A DNA stretch of 64,000 bases from Pseudaminobacter sp040049255. Its GTDB lineage: Bacteria > Pseudomonadota > Alphaproteobacteria > Rhizobiales > Rhizobiaceae. The translations under genes were made by a program, and so were the position numbers. Of the stretch, positions 1-8,256 are shown piece by piece; the first letter of the stretch is position 1; the number at the start of each line of letters is the position of its first letter. The notes beneath the pieces are model-generated. The model did no database searches. It saw only the letters and a program-made list of their open reading frames with translations, and was not told the DNA's origin. The stretch lies in assembly GCF_040049255.1 (NCBI RefSeq), contig NZ_JBDZDR010000004.1:62001-126000 (forward strand), given 5' to 3'.

Positions 1-809
1 TAGGCCTTCACCGTCGGGTTGTGCGGGTTGGTCAGGCCCATCGGCTTCATCGGGCCGTGCCGCAGCGTCTCCACGCCGCGCTCGGCCATGATCTCGATAG
101 GCAGGCAGCCATCGAAATAGGGCGTGCCTTCCCACTGCTTGAACTCGGTCTTGCCGCCATCGATCAGCGCCTGCACGAATGCCTCGTACTGCGCCTTGTC
201 CATGGGGCAATTGATGTAGTCCTTGCCGGTGCCGCCGGGGCCGACCTTGTCGTAGCGCGACTGGAACCAGCAGGTGTTCATGTCGATCGTTTCGAAATAG
301 ACGATCGGGGCGATGGCGTCGAAGAAGGCGAGCGCATCGGCGCCGGTGCGCTGGGCAATGGCGTCGGCCAGCGACGGCGCGGTGAGCGGCCCGGTGGAGA
401 TGATCGCCTGCTCCCATTCTTCCGGCGGCAGGCCGGTGATTTCCTCGCGCTGGATGGTGATCAGCGGATGGGCCTCGAGCGTTGCGGTGACGGCCGCGGA
501 AAACCCGTCACGATCCACCGCGAGCGCGCCGCCGGCCGGCACCTGATGGGCATCGGCCGACCGCATGATCAAGGAGTCGGCGAGGCGCATCTCGGCGTGC
601 AGCAGCCCCACAGCGTTGGCCTGCGCGTCGTCGGAACGGAACGAGTTGGAGCAGACCAGCTCGGCCAGGCCGTCCGTCTTGTGGGCGTCGGTGCCCCGCA
701 CGGGGCGCATCTCGTGGAGGATGACGGGTACGCCGGCCTGCGCCGCCTGCCAGGCCGCTTCCGAGCCTGCAAGACCGCCGCCGATAATGTGCAAAGGTTT
801 GATTGTCAT
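1..809 (-). CDS. trmFO: TrmFO, tRNA U54 methyltransferase (folate/FAD-dependent), 3' end outside window
   Basis: Reading leftward from an ATG at 809 the protein starts MTIKPLHIIGGGLAGSEAA, a Rossmann FAD-binding GxGxxG region, and continues with the family-typical stretches HEMRPVRGTDAHKTD and ELVCSNSFRSDD (the conserved cysteine region). About 269 codons are present; the family is usually about 450-480 residues, so the C-terminal part lies beyond position 1. TrmFO uses methylene-tetrahydrofolate and FADH2 to make ribothymidine at position 54 of tRNA in the cytosol. The downstream part of the gene cannot be judged here. The identification rests on sequence motifs and is strong. Confidence 0.95.
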   Translation of the reverse strand, partial: MTIKPLHIIGGGLAGSEAAWQAAQAGVPVILHEMRPVRGTDAHKTDGLAELVCSNSFRSDDAQANAVGLLHAEMRLADSLIMRSADAHQVPAGGALAVDRDGFSAAVTATLEAHPLITIQREEITGLPPEEWEQAIISTGPLTAPSLADAIAQRTGADALAFFDAIAPIVYFETIDMNTCWFQSRYDKVGPGGTGKDYINCPMDKAQYEAFVQALIDGGKTEFKQWEGTPYFDGCLPIEIMAERGVETLRHGPMKPMGLTNPHNPTVKA

Positions 810-871
810 GCTCGGGAAATAGGCTGCTCGGCAGAGGAAATCAATCGGAACTGCCTTGTCCGGAAACGACA

Positions 872-984
872 ACACCCGCCGGGGGAGGAGATCCGGCGGG
901 TGTCGGTAGAGTGGTCAGCGATCGGGAGGAGGATGAACGCTGACCTTATTCGTGGGAGCCCGGGAGGAGGTAGGCGCCGACGAA
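872..984 (-). ncRNA. cuckoo/CcsR-type sRNA unit 3 (distal copy)
   Basis: Three hairpins at 949-984, 913-945 and 872-903, read on the minus strand, each carry the anti-Shine-Dalgarno motif CCTCCTCCC (or a close variant) in the loop. This is the last of three tandem units. The first stem has one mismatch relative to the other copies (C to G at 954), and the last hairpin stem differs by covarying end bases (ACACCCGCC/GGCGGGTGT), followed by TGTTGTCGTTT, which may act as the transcript end. Units with loops of this motif downstream of DUF1127 genes match the cuckoo RNA family (CcsR1-4 of Rhodobacter). Expression is inferred, not seen. Confidence 0.8.
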
Positions 985-1028
985 ATTCCTTTCGCCATTT
1001 TGAGGGTGCGAAGGCCCTGGAAAGAACA

Positions 1029-1142
1029 GCACCCGCCGAGGGAGGAGGTTCGGCGGGTGCCGTTAGAGGCGGTCAGCGATCGGGAGGAGGATGAACGCTG
1101 ACCTTATTCGTCGGAGCCCGGGAGGAGGTAGGCGCCGACGAA
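1029..1142 (-). ncRNA. cuckoo/CcsR-type sRNA unit 2 (middle copy)
   Basis: Hairpins at 1107-1142, 1071-1103 and 1029-1060 on the minus strand each expose CCTCCTCCC in the loop. Spacing to the equivalent hairpins in the neighbouring units is about 158 and 153 bases. Stems are near identical between units (for example GGTCAGCG/CGCTGACC), while the linkers vary, as expected for a structured RNA. Spacers between units contain the short palindrome CGAAAGGAATTTCG. Probably processed from a long DUF1127 mRNA. Confidence 0.82.
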
Positions 1143-1182
1143 ATTCCTTTCGCCGTTTTAAGGGGGCGAAACCCTGGAGACA

Positions 1183-1295
1183 GCACCCGCCGAGGGAGGA
1201 GGTTCGGCGGGTGCCGTTAGGGTGGTCAGCGATCGGGAGGAGGATGAACGCTGACCTTATTCGTCGGAACCCGGGAGGAGGTAGGTGCCGACGAA
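1183..1295 (-). ncRNA. cuckoo/CcsR-type sRNA unit 1 (promoter-proximal copy)
   Basis: Hairpins at 1260-1295, 1224-1256 and 1183-1214 on the minus strand have CCTCCTCCC loops. The unit begins only 7 bases after the stop codon of the second DUF1127 gene, so the most likely route of expression is read-through and processing of the DUF1127 transcript. In Rhodobacter sphaeroides the CcsR RNAs are made that way downstream of a DUF1127 gene and respond to oxidative and other stresses; stress control here is by analogy only. Confidence 0.83.
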
Positions 1296-1301
1296 ATTCC
1301 G

Positions 1302-1442
1302 TTAGACCGAGCGGCGCGCCACCGAGTGGATTTCGCTGCGGCTGATGCCGAGATCGTTGAGTTCGCGGTTCGAAAGGCGGCTCAGCTCGGAAACGGTTTC
1401 ACGGTAGCGGCGCCAGTTGCGGAAATTGCGGAGAATATTCAT
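1302..1442 (-). CDS. DUF1127 small arginine-rich protein (second of tandem pair)
   Basis: A 46-residue protein starting MNILRNFRNWRRYRETVSEL with the DUF1127 signature LSNRELNDLGISRSEI in the second half. The protein is strongly basic. DUF1127 proteins of about 45-50 residues are RNA-associated regulators in several alphaproteobacteria (for example CcaF1 of Rhodobacter, which influences the CcsR RNAs encoded behind it). Here the gene lies directly upstream of three such RNA units and directly downstream of a paralogue sharing most residues of the first 35, which points to a tandem duplication. Too short for most ORF cut-offs; the start is fixed by the shared N-terminus. Confidence 0.93.
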   Translation of the reverse strand: MNILRNFRNWRRYRETVSELSRLSNRELNDLGISRSEIHSVARRSV

Positions 1443-1490
1443 TTTTTCTTGCTTTCTTTTTCGTACGGACGTGGCCTGACGGCCTGGAAA

Positions 1491-1631
1491 TTAGATCGAC
1501 TTGCGCGCCACCTGAGGAATGTCGCCACGGCTGATGCCGAGGTCGTTGAGCTCGCGGTTCGAAAGGCGGCTCAGCTCGGAAACGGTGTCACGGTAGCGGC
1601 GCCAGTTGCGGTAATTGCGGATCAGGTTCAT
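1491..1631 (-). CDS. DUF1127 small arginine-rich protein (first of tandem pair)
   Basis: A 46-residue protein, MNLIRNYRNWRRYRDTVSEL at the N-terminus, then LSNRELNDLGISRGDI, differing from its downstream neighbour mainly at the C-terminus (PQVARKSI against HSVARRSV). The 48-base spacer between the two genes has no obvious terminator, so they and the following RNA hairpins probably form one transcription unit started from the 1632-1854 spacer, shared divergently with the DUF2157 gene. The function is likely RNA-related regulation under stress, inferred from the family and from the cuckoo RNAs that follow. Confidence 0.93.
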   Translation of the reverse strand: MNLIRNYRNWRRYRDTVSELSRLSNRELNDLGISRGDIPQVARKSI

Positions 1632-1854
1632 CTTCGTGCTCGTCTTCGGTTCGTTTTCTTCAATCGCTGTTTACGAGGCGTAGATAGGCTGGGCCGTATC
1701 TATTTGGAAGGGCTGTTGGTGCATGGCAGCAATGCGTTTTGTGCATTGCAACATTAATCGGTTTTAGTGCCTGCGGCGCAAATGTGACCGAATGTTAAAA
1801 ATCCTGTGACAACAAGGGCTTGAATGGCGGTCGTTTTGCCGCAGAGAGGCTTGG

Positions 1855-2961
1855 GTGAGTGAATTGGCAGGTTATTCGTCGCGCGTGAAACGGGACATTG
1901 CGCGCTGGGCTGAGAAGGGGCTGATAGACGCCTCCACGGCCGAGGCAATCGGGCGCGATGTCGAGGCGAACGAAAGCCGCCTGTTCAGCTTCGGTTTTAT
2001 CCTGGCGGTCATGGCGGCCCTGCTTCTGGGCGCTGCCATACTTCTTCTCGTAGCGGCGAATTGGGAAGAAATCCCCAGGCTTATTCGAGTGGCCGGGCTG
2101 TTTGCGATCATCCTTGCCGGCTATGTCGGCGGCTCGGTGGCGAAATCTCGCGGTCAGGATGCCATTGGCGAAGCGTTGTGGCTGGTGGCGGCCGCTGCCT
2201 TCGGGGGCTCGATCGCGCTGATCGGGCAGATGTATCACCTGCCGGGCGATGAAAGCTCAGCCATGCTGACCTGGTGCTTCGGCACCGTGCTGGCGGCGGT
2301 GGTGCTGCGGTCTGAGCCCCTTACCATCGCCTCAGCCGCGATCGGCGCCGCCTGGCTTGCGATCGTCGGTTTCGACGACGGCAACCTCCTTCGTCTCAAC
2401 TTCTATCCGGTGATAGCGCTTGTGGTGTGGCTTGCGTCCTATTGGACGCGGAGCCGGGTGGCGCGTCACGTGATCCTGCTGTCGCTGATATTGTATGCGT
2501 GCTTGTTGGCGTTGCATCACGACGTGACGGGAACGGGCATCGGCCTTGCACTGGTTGCGGCGGCGCTGTTCGCACTGGCTTGCCTTTGGCCGGCGCCAGT
2601 GGAAGCTGTGGCACGCCTTGGAGGCCGGCTGCAGGTTCATTGCCTGATCGGCTTTCTCGCCGGACTTGCACTGGTCCAGTTAAATCAGATCGATCATGCC
2701 GGGCGGCTGGCCATGTCGGCCGTCGTCGTCTTCGCCGGCATCGCGGCCGCGCTTTATTCTGCCGGTCGCGAAAGCCGCGCGCTTCGCACGGTCGCCTATA
2801 CGGGCTTCGGCCTCGAACTCTGCTTCATCTATGCCGTGACGATCAGCACCATGCTCGGCACGGCAGGTTTCTTCCTGGCCTCGGGTGCTGTGCTGGGCAT
2901 CATCGCCATCGTCATCATCCGGGTGGAAAGACGCATCCGGGCCAGCGCGGGAGCAGCGTGA
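1855..2961 (+). CDS. DUF2157 multi-pass membrane protein
   Basis: A 368-residue protein beginning at a GTG (MSELAGYSSRVKRDIARWAEKGLID), a soluble N-terminal segment of about 45 residues typical of DUF2157, followed by about ten hydrophobic segments. The conserved LLLVAANWEEIPR stretch is present near residue 65. The last bases overlap the next start codon (TGATG), so it is translationally coupled to the GDYXXLXY protein, a pairing seen widely in bacteria. Biochemical role unknown; an inner-membrane location is safe. The GTG start is supported by the good match of the N-terminus to the family. Confidence 0.9.
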   Translation: MSELAGYSSRVKRDIARWAEKGLIDASTAEAIGRDVEANESRLFSFGFILAVMAALLLGAAILLLVAANWEEIPRLIRVAGLFAIILAGYVGGSVAKSRGQDAIGEALWLVAAAAFGGSIALIGQMYHLPGDESSAMLTWCFGTVLAAVVLRSEPLTIASAAIGAAWLAIVGFDDGNLLRLNFYPVIALVVWLASYWTRSRVARHVILLSLILYACLLALHHDVTGTGIGLALVAAALFALACLWPAPVEAVARLGGRLQVHCLIGFLAGLALVQLNQIDHAGRLAMSAVVVFAGIAAALYSAGRESRALRTVAYTGFGLELCFIYAVTISTMLGTAGFFLASGAVLGIIAIVIIRVERRIRASAGAA

Positions 2962-3542
2962 TGTCCAGAAACAGGCTTGTAGTCGCCGCGACCGTGCTTG
3001 CGCTGCTTCAGATCGGGTTCCTGTCCTGGATCATCGCTTCGCGCGCCGCAATCCTGCGCAACGGGCAGGAAGTCCTGCTCAAGGTCGAACCGGTCGACCC
3101 GCGCGATCTCCTGCGCGGGGATTATGTCAGTCTCGGCTACGACATCTCGACCGTGCCGGTGAAGATGATCGAAAACCGGCCTGAGGGCTCACGGCTGGCG
3201 GATGGCGGGGCTGTGCGCGTGCGCCTTGAAAAGGGCGAGGATGGCTTCTGGCACCCCACTGCGGCCGTGCTCGGCGAGGCATTCGCGGCGCCGCCGGCGG
3301 CCGGGCAGGTAGACGTGCGGGGCAGCGTTCTGTCCGGCTGGTCGCTTGACCAGGATGCCGCCGTCCACGTCGACTATGGCATCGGTCGCTTTTATCTGCC
3401 GGAAGGCGAGGGGCGGGCGATAGAGCAAGACATGCGCGTACGCAGTTTCGGCATCCTCGCTGCCGTCGCCAAGGATGGCACGCTGCAGATCAAGGGGCTG
3501 ATGGACGGGGACAAGCTGCTGTTTTCCGAGCCGCTTTACTAG
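2961..3542 (+). CDS. GDYXXLXY domain protein, membrane-anchored
   Basis: A 193-residue protein with one N-terminal transmembrane helix (VVAATVLALLQIGFLSWII) and the family's signature near residues 53-60, GDYVSLGY, preceded by VEPVDPRDLLR. The rest is predicted to be extracytoplasmic. The gene overlaps the DUF2157 gene by one base and no terminator separates them. The DUF2157/GDYXXLXY pair has no assigned reaction; the conserved pairing suggests a two-part envelope complex. Confidence is high for family, none for function. Confidence 0.9.
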   Translation: MSRNRLVVAATVLALLQIGFLSWIIASRAAILRNGQEVLLKVEPVDPRDLLRGDYVSLGYDISTVPVKMIENRPEGSRLADGGAVRVRLEKGEDGFWHPTAAVLGEAFAAPPAAGQVDVRGSVLSGWSLDQDAAVHVDYGIGRFYLPEGEGRAIEQDMRVRSFGILAAVAKDGTLQIKGLMDGDKLLFSEPLY

Positions 3543-3619
3543 CCGCCGCGCGGTGTCGGCGGCCGGATAGGGCCGGGGGTGCGTTGATCTCAACTATTTG
3601 ACAGAGTACGCTAAATCCC

Positions 3620-4684
3620 ATGGGAGGATTTATCCCCACGGGCAAGGGGCCGACGCTCATGGCCATGGCAAGGGATCGGCAGATCCGCGCCATGCTCGCG
3701 GTCTGTACCGCGATCCTTGGCACCACAGCGCTCTATTTCGCCGGCTCTATCTTCGCGCCGATCACTTTCGCCATCTTCATCCTGGCCATCGTCTGGCCCC
3801 TGCAAGATGCGCTGCAGAGATGGCTCCCCAAGGGCGTCGCGCTCTTTATCACGCTCGCACTCACGGCCATCGTCGTGCTGGTCTTCGCTTCCATCGTGGC
3901 CTGGGCTTTGAGCTCGATCGCGGTCTGGCTGCAAAACAATGTGCAGCGGTTTCAGACGCTCTATGCTCAATTGACGGACTGGCTCGAAGAGCACGGCATA
4001 TTCGTGGCCGGCGTGATCGCCGAGCGTTTCGACGCCGTGTGGCTGCTGCGCATGTTCCAGCAGGTTGCCTTGCGCCTTAACCAACTCGCAGGATTCGGCG
4101 TTCTGGTCTTCATCTTCCTGATGCTGCAATTGATGGAGGTTGACCAGATCCGCCGGAAAGTTGCGTCGCTCGAAAAGGACAATGGTGCTGCGCTCCTCGA
4201 CGCCGCCGCCGAAATCGGCGCCAAATTTCGCCGCTACATGCTGGTGCGAACCCAGCTCAGCGTGCTCACCGGCATTCTGGTCTGGGGTTTCGCATGGCTT
4301 ACCGGGGTGGAGCCCGCGGCCGGTTGGGGGCTTCTCGCCTTCGCGCTGAACTATATTCCCTTCATCGGGCCATTTGTGGCGACGCTGCTTCCGGCGCTGT
4401 TTGCCATGGCCCAGTTGGACACATGGCAGGCAGTGGTGTTCGTGGTTATCGGCCTGACCTTGATCCAGTTCCTGATCGGCAACTATCTAGAGCCGCTGGT
4501 GGCAGGTGCGGCGCTGGCCATTTCGCCGCTGGCGGTGGTCTTCGCCGTCTTCTTCTGGGGCTTTCTGTGGGGGATCACCGGGGCGTTCATCGGAGTCCCG
4601 ATCATGATCAGCGTCATTTCGCTTTGCGCCCGTTATCCGTCTACCCGATGGCTGGCCATCCTCTTGTCGGGCAAGGCGCCCTAG
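3620..4684 (+). CDS. AI-2E family transporter (PerM/DUF20)
   Basis: A 354-residue integral membrane protein with the family layout: two or three N-terminal helices, a long amphipathic middle (residues about 100-190), then a C-terminal helical block containing FALNYIPFIGPFVATLLPAL and GNYLEPLVAG, motifs diagnostic of the family. Family members are implicated in export of autoinducer-2, in Na+/H+ exchange or in unknown transport; substrate cannot be read from sequence. The start at 3620 is the first in-frame ATG; another at 3659 would remove 13 residues that look non-structural. A second member lies at 59520-60599. Confidence 0.9.
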   Translation: MGGFIPTGKGPTLMAMARDRQIRAMLAVCTAILGTTALYFAGSIFAPITFAIFILAIVWPLQDALQRWLPKGVALFITLALTAIVVLVFASIVAWALSSIAVWLQNNVQRFQTLYAQLTDWLEEHGIFVAGVIAERFDAVWLLRMFQQVALRLNQLAGFGVLVFIFLMLQLMEVDQIRRKVASLEKDNGAALLDAAAEIGAKFRRYMLVRTQLSVLTGILVWGFAWLTGVEPAAGWGLLAFALNYIPFIGPFVATLLPALFAMAQLDTWQAVVFVVIGLTLIQFLIGNYLEPLVAGAALAISPLAVVFAVFFWGFLWGITGAFIGVPIMISVISLCARYPSTRWLAILLSGKAP

Positions 4685-4746
4685 GTACTGGGCAATAACG
4701 ATCTGACTGCGGTAGCGTGCAACCTTCGACAGGGGCCGGTTCTGCC

Positions 4747-6537
4747 ATGACAGATGAGCCAGCGACAGCCGGACAAGCGGCGGGCCCGATCATCGATCCC
4801 CGCTTCGGCGATATCGAAGACGACGCCTCCAGCCCCAAGCGCCGCTCGCTGCTTTCGCTCGCGGGAAGCCTGCTGCTGGAAATCAGCCTGCCGAAGCTCA
4901 TTCTGGCCTGGATATTGCTGCTCGTCGTGCCCGGCCTTCTGCTTGGCCTCGCGCCAATCATCGTCTCGTCCTGGGTCGTGACCTTCTCCGTGAAGATCGC
5001 GTCGCTCGTCATTGGCTTCTGGTCGCTGCTTGTTCTAGCCGCCATCATCGCGGCTGGCTGGTTCGGCTGGCGGGCGCTGTTTCGCATGACCGAGAGGAAC
5101 TTCTGGTCCCTGAACGCCGTGGTCGTGCAACCGGCTTATGCCGCCTTCCGTGAAGCTCTGAACCAACTTACCGAAAGGCTTTTCGCGCGGAATTCCACCG
5201 CCGCTACCCGGTCCAGATTGCGCGCGGTGATGTCGGCGGTGGCCGGTGTGCTGGTCTGCGCCCTGGCGCTGCTGGCATGTTGGCTCGCCTGGCCGAGCGC
5301 ACACCTCTTTGCGGATATCTCCGAGATAAGCTCCTGGAGTAGGGTGGCGATCGTTGCCCTGGCAAACAGCATCGTGCTGGTCTCGGCATATCTGGCGGTG
5401 GCCGCTCTGTTCTGGGGCTTCGCCGACGCCACCATGGCCCAGCCTCGCAACCTTGAGCGCTTCGAGACTGCGCCTCCCGGCGCGCGCAGGTGGCGCGTTG
5501 CGCATCTTTCGGACGTGCATGTCGTGGGCGAACGCTACGGCTTCCGCATCGAGAGCGGCAGAGCGGGCGCGCGCGGCAACGATCGGCTGAAAAGAATCCT
5601 GAACCGGCTAGACGAAATCGACGCGGCCGAGCGGCTCGACGCGATCCTGATCACCGGCGACATGACCGATGCCGGCGTATCGACGGAGTGGGCCGAATTC
5701 CTCGATGCCGTTGCCGCGCATCCTCGCCTGGTCGACCGGGTCCTGATGCTGCCCGGCAACCACGATCTCAACATCGTCGATCGCGCCAACCCGGCGCGCA
5801 TGGACCTTCCGACCAGCCCGAACCGGCGATTGCGCCAGATCCGCGCCTTGTCCGCCATGATTTCCCTTCAGGGGAAACGAGCCCATGTAGTGGATTTGGA
5901 GAAGGGCAGCCTCGGCCCCACCCTTGAGGACGCCCTGCAGCCGCATATCGCCGAAATGAGCATATTTGCCGACGAGGCCAGGCCGCGGCTCTCCAACACG
6001 ATACCGGAAGTCTGGGCAAGAGCGTTTCCGATGGTCGTGCCGCCGCGTCCTGGCGAGCCGCTGGGGATAATCCTGCTGAACTCGAATGCCGATACGCACT
6101 TTTCCTTCACCAATGCGTTAGGCATGATCTCGGCTGGACAGATGCGCGGCATCGAAATCGCCAGCGCCGAATATCCGGATGCCTGCTGGATCGTGGCATT
6201 GCACCACCATGTGGTCGAGTATCCCTGGGCGGCCAAGAAACTCTCCGAACGCATCGGCACCGCGCTGATCAACGGCAAGTGGTTCGTGCGCCGCATGCAG
6301 TCCCTTTCGGGCAAAGCCATCCTCATGCACGGGCATCGTCATATCGATTGGATCGGCGAATGCGGCGGGCTGCCAATCGTCTCGGCCCCGTCTCCGGTCA
6401 TGCATCCCGACGCAGTCGACACCGCCTTCTACATTCACCGCCTCGCGGTTGGCGAAGACGGCCTGTTGCGGCTGCTTACGCCCGAACGCGTCGTCATCCG
6501 TGGAGAGCGTAGCACCGCCGATCTGGCCGCCGGGTAG
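4747..6537 (+). CDS. membrane-anchored calcineurin-like metallophosphoesterase
   Basis: About 596 residues. Residues about 40-230 contain four or five hydrophobic helices; the C-terminal half is a metallophosphoesterase with the metal-binding motifs in order: HLSDVH, ITGDMTD, LPGNHDLN, LHHHVVE and MHGHRH. These supply the two-metal centre for phosphoester hydrolysis. The substrate is unknown. The ATG at 4747 is chosen because it follows AGGGGCC; a GTG ten codons upstream at 4717 would also be open. The gene lies 62 bases after the transporter gene and could be co-transcribed with it. Confidence 0.9.
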   Translation: MTDEPATAGQAAGPIIDPRFGDIEDDASSPKRRSLLSLAGSLLLEISLPKLILAWILLLVVPGLLLGLAPIIVSSWVVTFSVKIASLVIGFWSLLVLAAIIAAGWFGWRALFRMTERNFWSLNAVVVQPAYAAFREALNQLTERLFARNSTAATRSRLRAVMSAVAGVLVCALALLACWLAWPSAHLFADISEISSWSRVAIVALANSIVLVSAYLAVAALFWGFADATMAQPRNLERFETAPPGARRWRVAHLSDVHVVGERYGFRIESGRAGARGNDRLKRILNRLDEIDAAERLDAILITGDMTDAGVSTEWAEFLDAVAAHPRLVDRVLMLPGNHDLNIVDRANPARMDLPTSPNRRLRQIRALSAMISLQGKRAHVVDLEKGSLGPTLEDALQPHIAEMSIFADEARPRLSNTIPEVWARAFPMVVPPRPGEPLGIILLNSNADTHFSFTNALGMISAGQMRGIEIASAEYPDACWIVALHHHVVEYPWAAKKLSERIGTALINGKWFVRRMQSLSGKAILMHGHRHIDWIGECGGLPIVSAPSPVMHPDAVDTAFYIHRLAVGEDGLLRLLTPERVVIRGERSTADLAAG

Positions 6538-6665
6538 GGAAGGCGATTAGCCGCTTGTCCGGCGGGCTACACATTTTCGTGCAGCGAACGCTTTTTGACC
6601 CGACTCAAAAGTGCTCCCGACCCGCCATGATAGTTTCTGCGCGAACCCGAACAGGGAGCGTTGCC

Positions 6666-8117
6666 ATGAAGAGCATTGTTCTTTCCGGGCTGGTCTTGGC
6701 CGGCTCGCTCGCTTTGCTGGCTGTGTCCGCCAGCGCGCAAGACAGCGTCACCGAAGAGGAGGCCCACGCCATCGCGGTCGATGCCTACCTCTACTTTTAT
6801 CCCCTGATCACGATGGACGTGACACGGCAGCAGTCCGTCAACGTCGAACACCCGACGGAACTCGGCAAGGCGCCGATGAACACGTTCGCCAACGTGCCCA
6901 CATACCCGCCCGCCGATATGAGGACCGTGGTGCGCCCCAATTTCGATACGCTCTACTCAGTTGCCTGGCTGGATCTGGCGAAGGAGCCGATGATCGTTTC
7001 CGTGCCTGACACCGGGGGGAGGTACTATCTCCTGCCGATGCTCGATATGTGGACCGACGTGTTCGCTTCGCCCGGTTGGCGCACGACAGGCACCAGGGAA
7101 GGAAACTTCCTGGTCACGCCGCCCGGCTGGCGCCCGAACCTGAGAGAAGTGATCGCAGAGTTCAAACTGCCGAAGGACATCCAGCATATCGCGGCGCCGA
7201 CGCCGGTGGTCTGGATCATCGGCCGGACAAAGACAGACGGGCCGCAGGACTACGACGCTGTCCACAAGATCCAGGCGGGCTTCAAGATCACCCCGCTTTC
7301 GGGATGGAACAAGACCGACAAGCCGGTCGAAGGAAAGATCGATCCCAACGTCGACATGAACACGCCGCCGAAGGTCCAGGTCGACACGATGTCGGCCGAA
7401 AAGTACTTCACGCACGCGGCCGAGCTTCTCAAAGAGGTTCCGCCTCACGTCACCGACCAGCCGATTATCGCGCAGATAAGGAAGATCGGCATCGAACCCG
7501 GCAAGAGCTTTGACTTCGGGAAGCTCGATCCCGCGGTTCGTACCGCCCTTGAGAGCGCGCCCAAGGATGCGCAGCAATTGATGGCTTGGAAAGTGCCGAC
7601 GCTGGCGCGCGTCGTGAATGGCTGGTCCATGAACACTGACACGATGGGCGTCTACGGCAACTACTATCTCAAGCGTGCCATCGTCGCCCAGTTCGGCCTC
7701 GGCGCGAACCTGCCCGAGGATGCAATTTACCCGCTGAACCTGGCCGACAACACCGGCAAGCCACTGGATGGCGCGAACAATTATACTATTCACTTCGACA
7801 AGGGCGCCGCGCCACCGGTTGATGCCTTCTGGTCGATCACGCTCTACGACAGCGATGGCTATCAGGTGGCAAATCCGCTCAATCGCTTTGCCGTCAGCAG
7901 CTGGATGCCATTCAAGCACAATGAGGATGGCTCGCTGGACCTCTATTTCCAGAACGAAAGCCCCGGTCAGGACAAGGAAGCCAACTGGCTGCCCGCACCG
8001 AAGGGCCCGTTCAACCTGACAATGCGGCTATACGCTCCTCGGTCTGATGCGCTCACCGGCAGGTGGTCGCCGCCGTCGGTCACGCAGGTAGGTGCCTCGG
8101 GATCCAACAGCGAGTAG
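6666..8117 (+). CDS. periplasmic DUF1254/DUF1214 domain protein
   Basis: A 483-residue protein with a clear Sec signal peptide (MKSIVLSGLVLAGSLALLAVSASAQ). The mature part has the DUF1254 region early (AYLYFYPLITMDVTRQQ, about residues 40-60; RPNFDTLYSVAWLDL near 95-110) and DUF1214 at the C-terminus (FWSITLYDSDGY, LYFQNESPG). The function of this widespread pair is unknown. The start is set by the signal peptide and an AGGGAG ribosome site ten bases upstream; the reading frame is open further upstream but that part is not protein-like. Confidence 0.9.
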   Translation: MKSIVLSGLVLAGSLALLAVSASAQDSVTEEEAHAIAVDAYLYFYPLITMDVTRQQSVNVEHPTELGKAPMNTFANVPTYPPADMRTVVRPNFDTLYSVAWLDLAKEPMIVSVPDTGGRYYLLPMLDMWTDVFASPGWRTTGTREGNFLVTPPGWRPNLREVIAEFKLPKDIQHIAAPTPVVWIIGRTKTDGPQDYDAVHKIQAGFKITPLSGWNKTDKPVEGKIDPNVDMNTPPKVQVDTMSAEKYFTHAAELLKEVPPHVTDQPIIAQIRKIGIEPGKSFDFGKLDPAVRTALESAPKDAQQLMAWKVPTLARVVNGWSMNTDTMGVYGNYYLKRAIVAQFGLGANLPEDAIYPLNLADNTGKPLDGANNYTIHFDKGAAPPVDAFWSITLYDSDGYQVANPLNRFAVSSWMPFKHNEDGSLDLYFQNESPGQDKEANWLPAPKGPFNLTMRLYAPRSDALTGRWSPPSVTQVGASGSNSE

Positions 8118-8256
8118 GTCAAGCGGTGTCAGAGAATTTGGCGGCGGCGTCACCGATGATGCCGCCGCTCGTCATGGCCTTGCCGCGAGCAGATCATTCC
8201 CTCCGGCCATCTGTTGTTCTAGTTTTCCAGCAGGATCATCGTCAGCGAGTGAGTCT

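Noticed and set aside
870..1300. Regular repeats resembling a CRISPR array
   Set aside because: Units are about 155 bases with internal hairpins, the spacers between units are themselves similar, and no cas genes are present; the structure fits tandem cuckoo RNAs.
1632..1854. Heat-shock sigma promoter for the DUF1127/cuckoo unit
   Set aside because: I looked for -35/-10 elements on the minus strand but found nothing clear enough to place.
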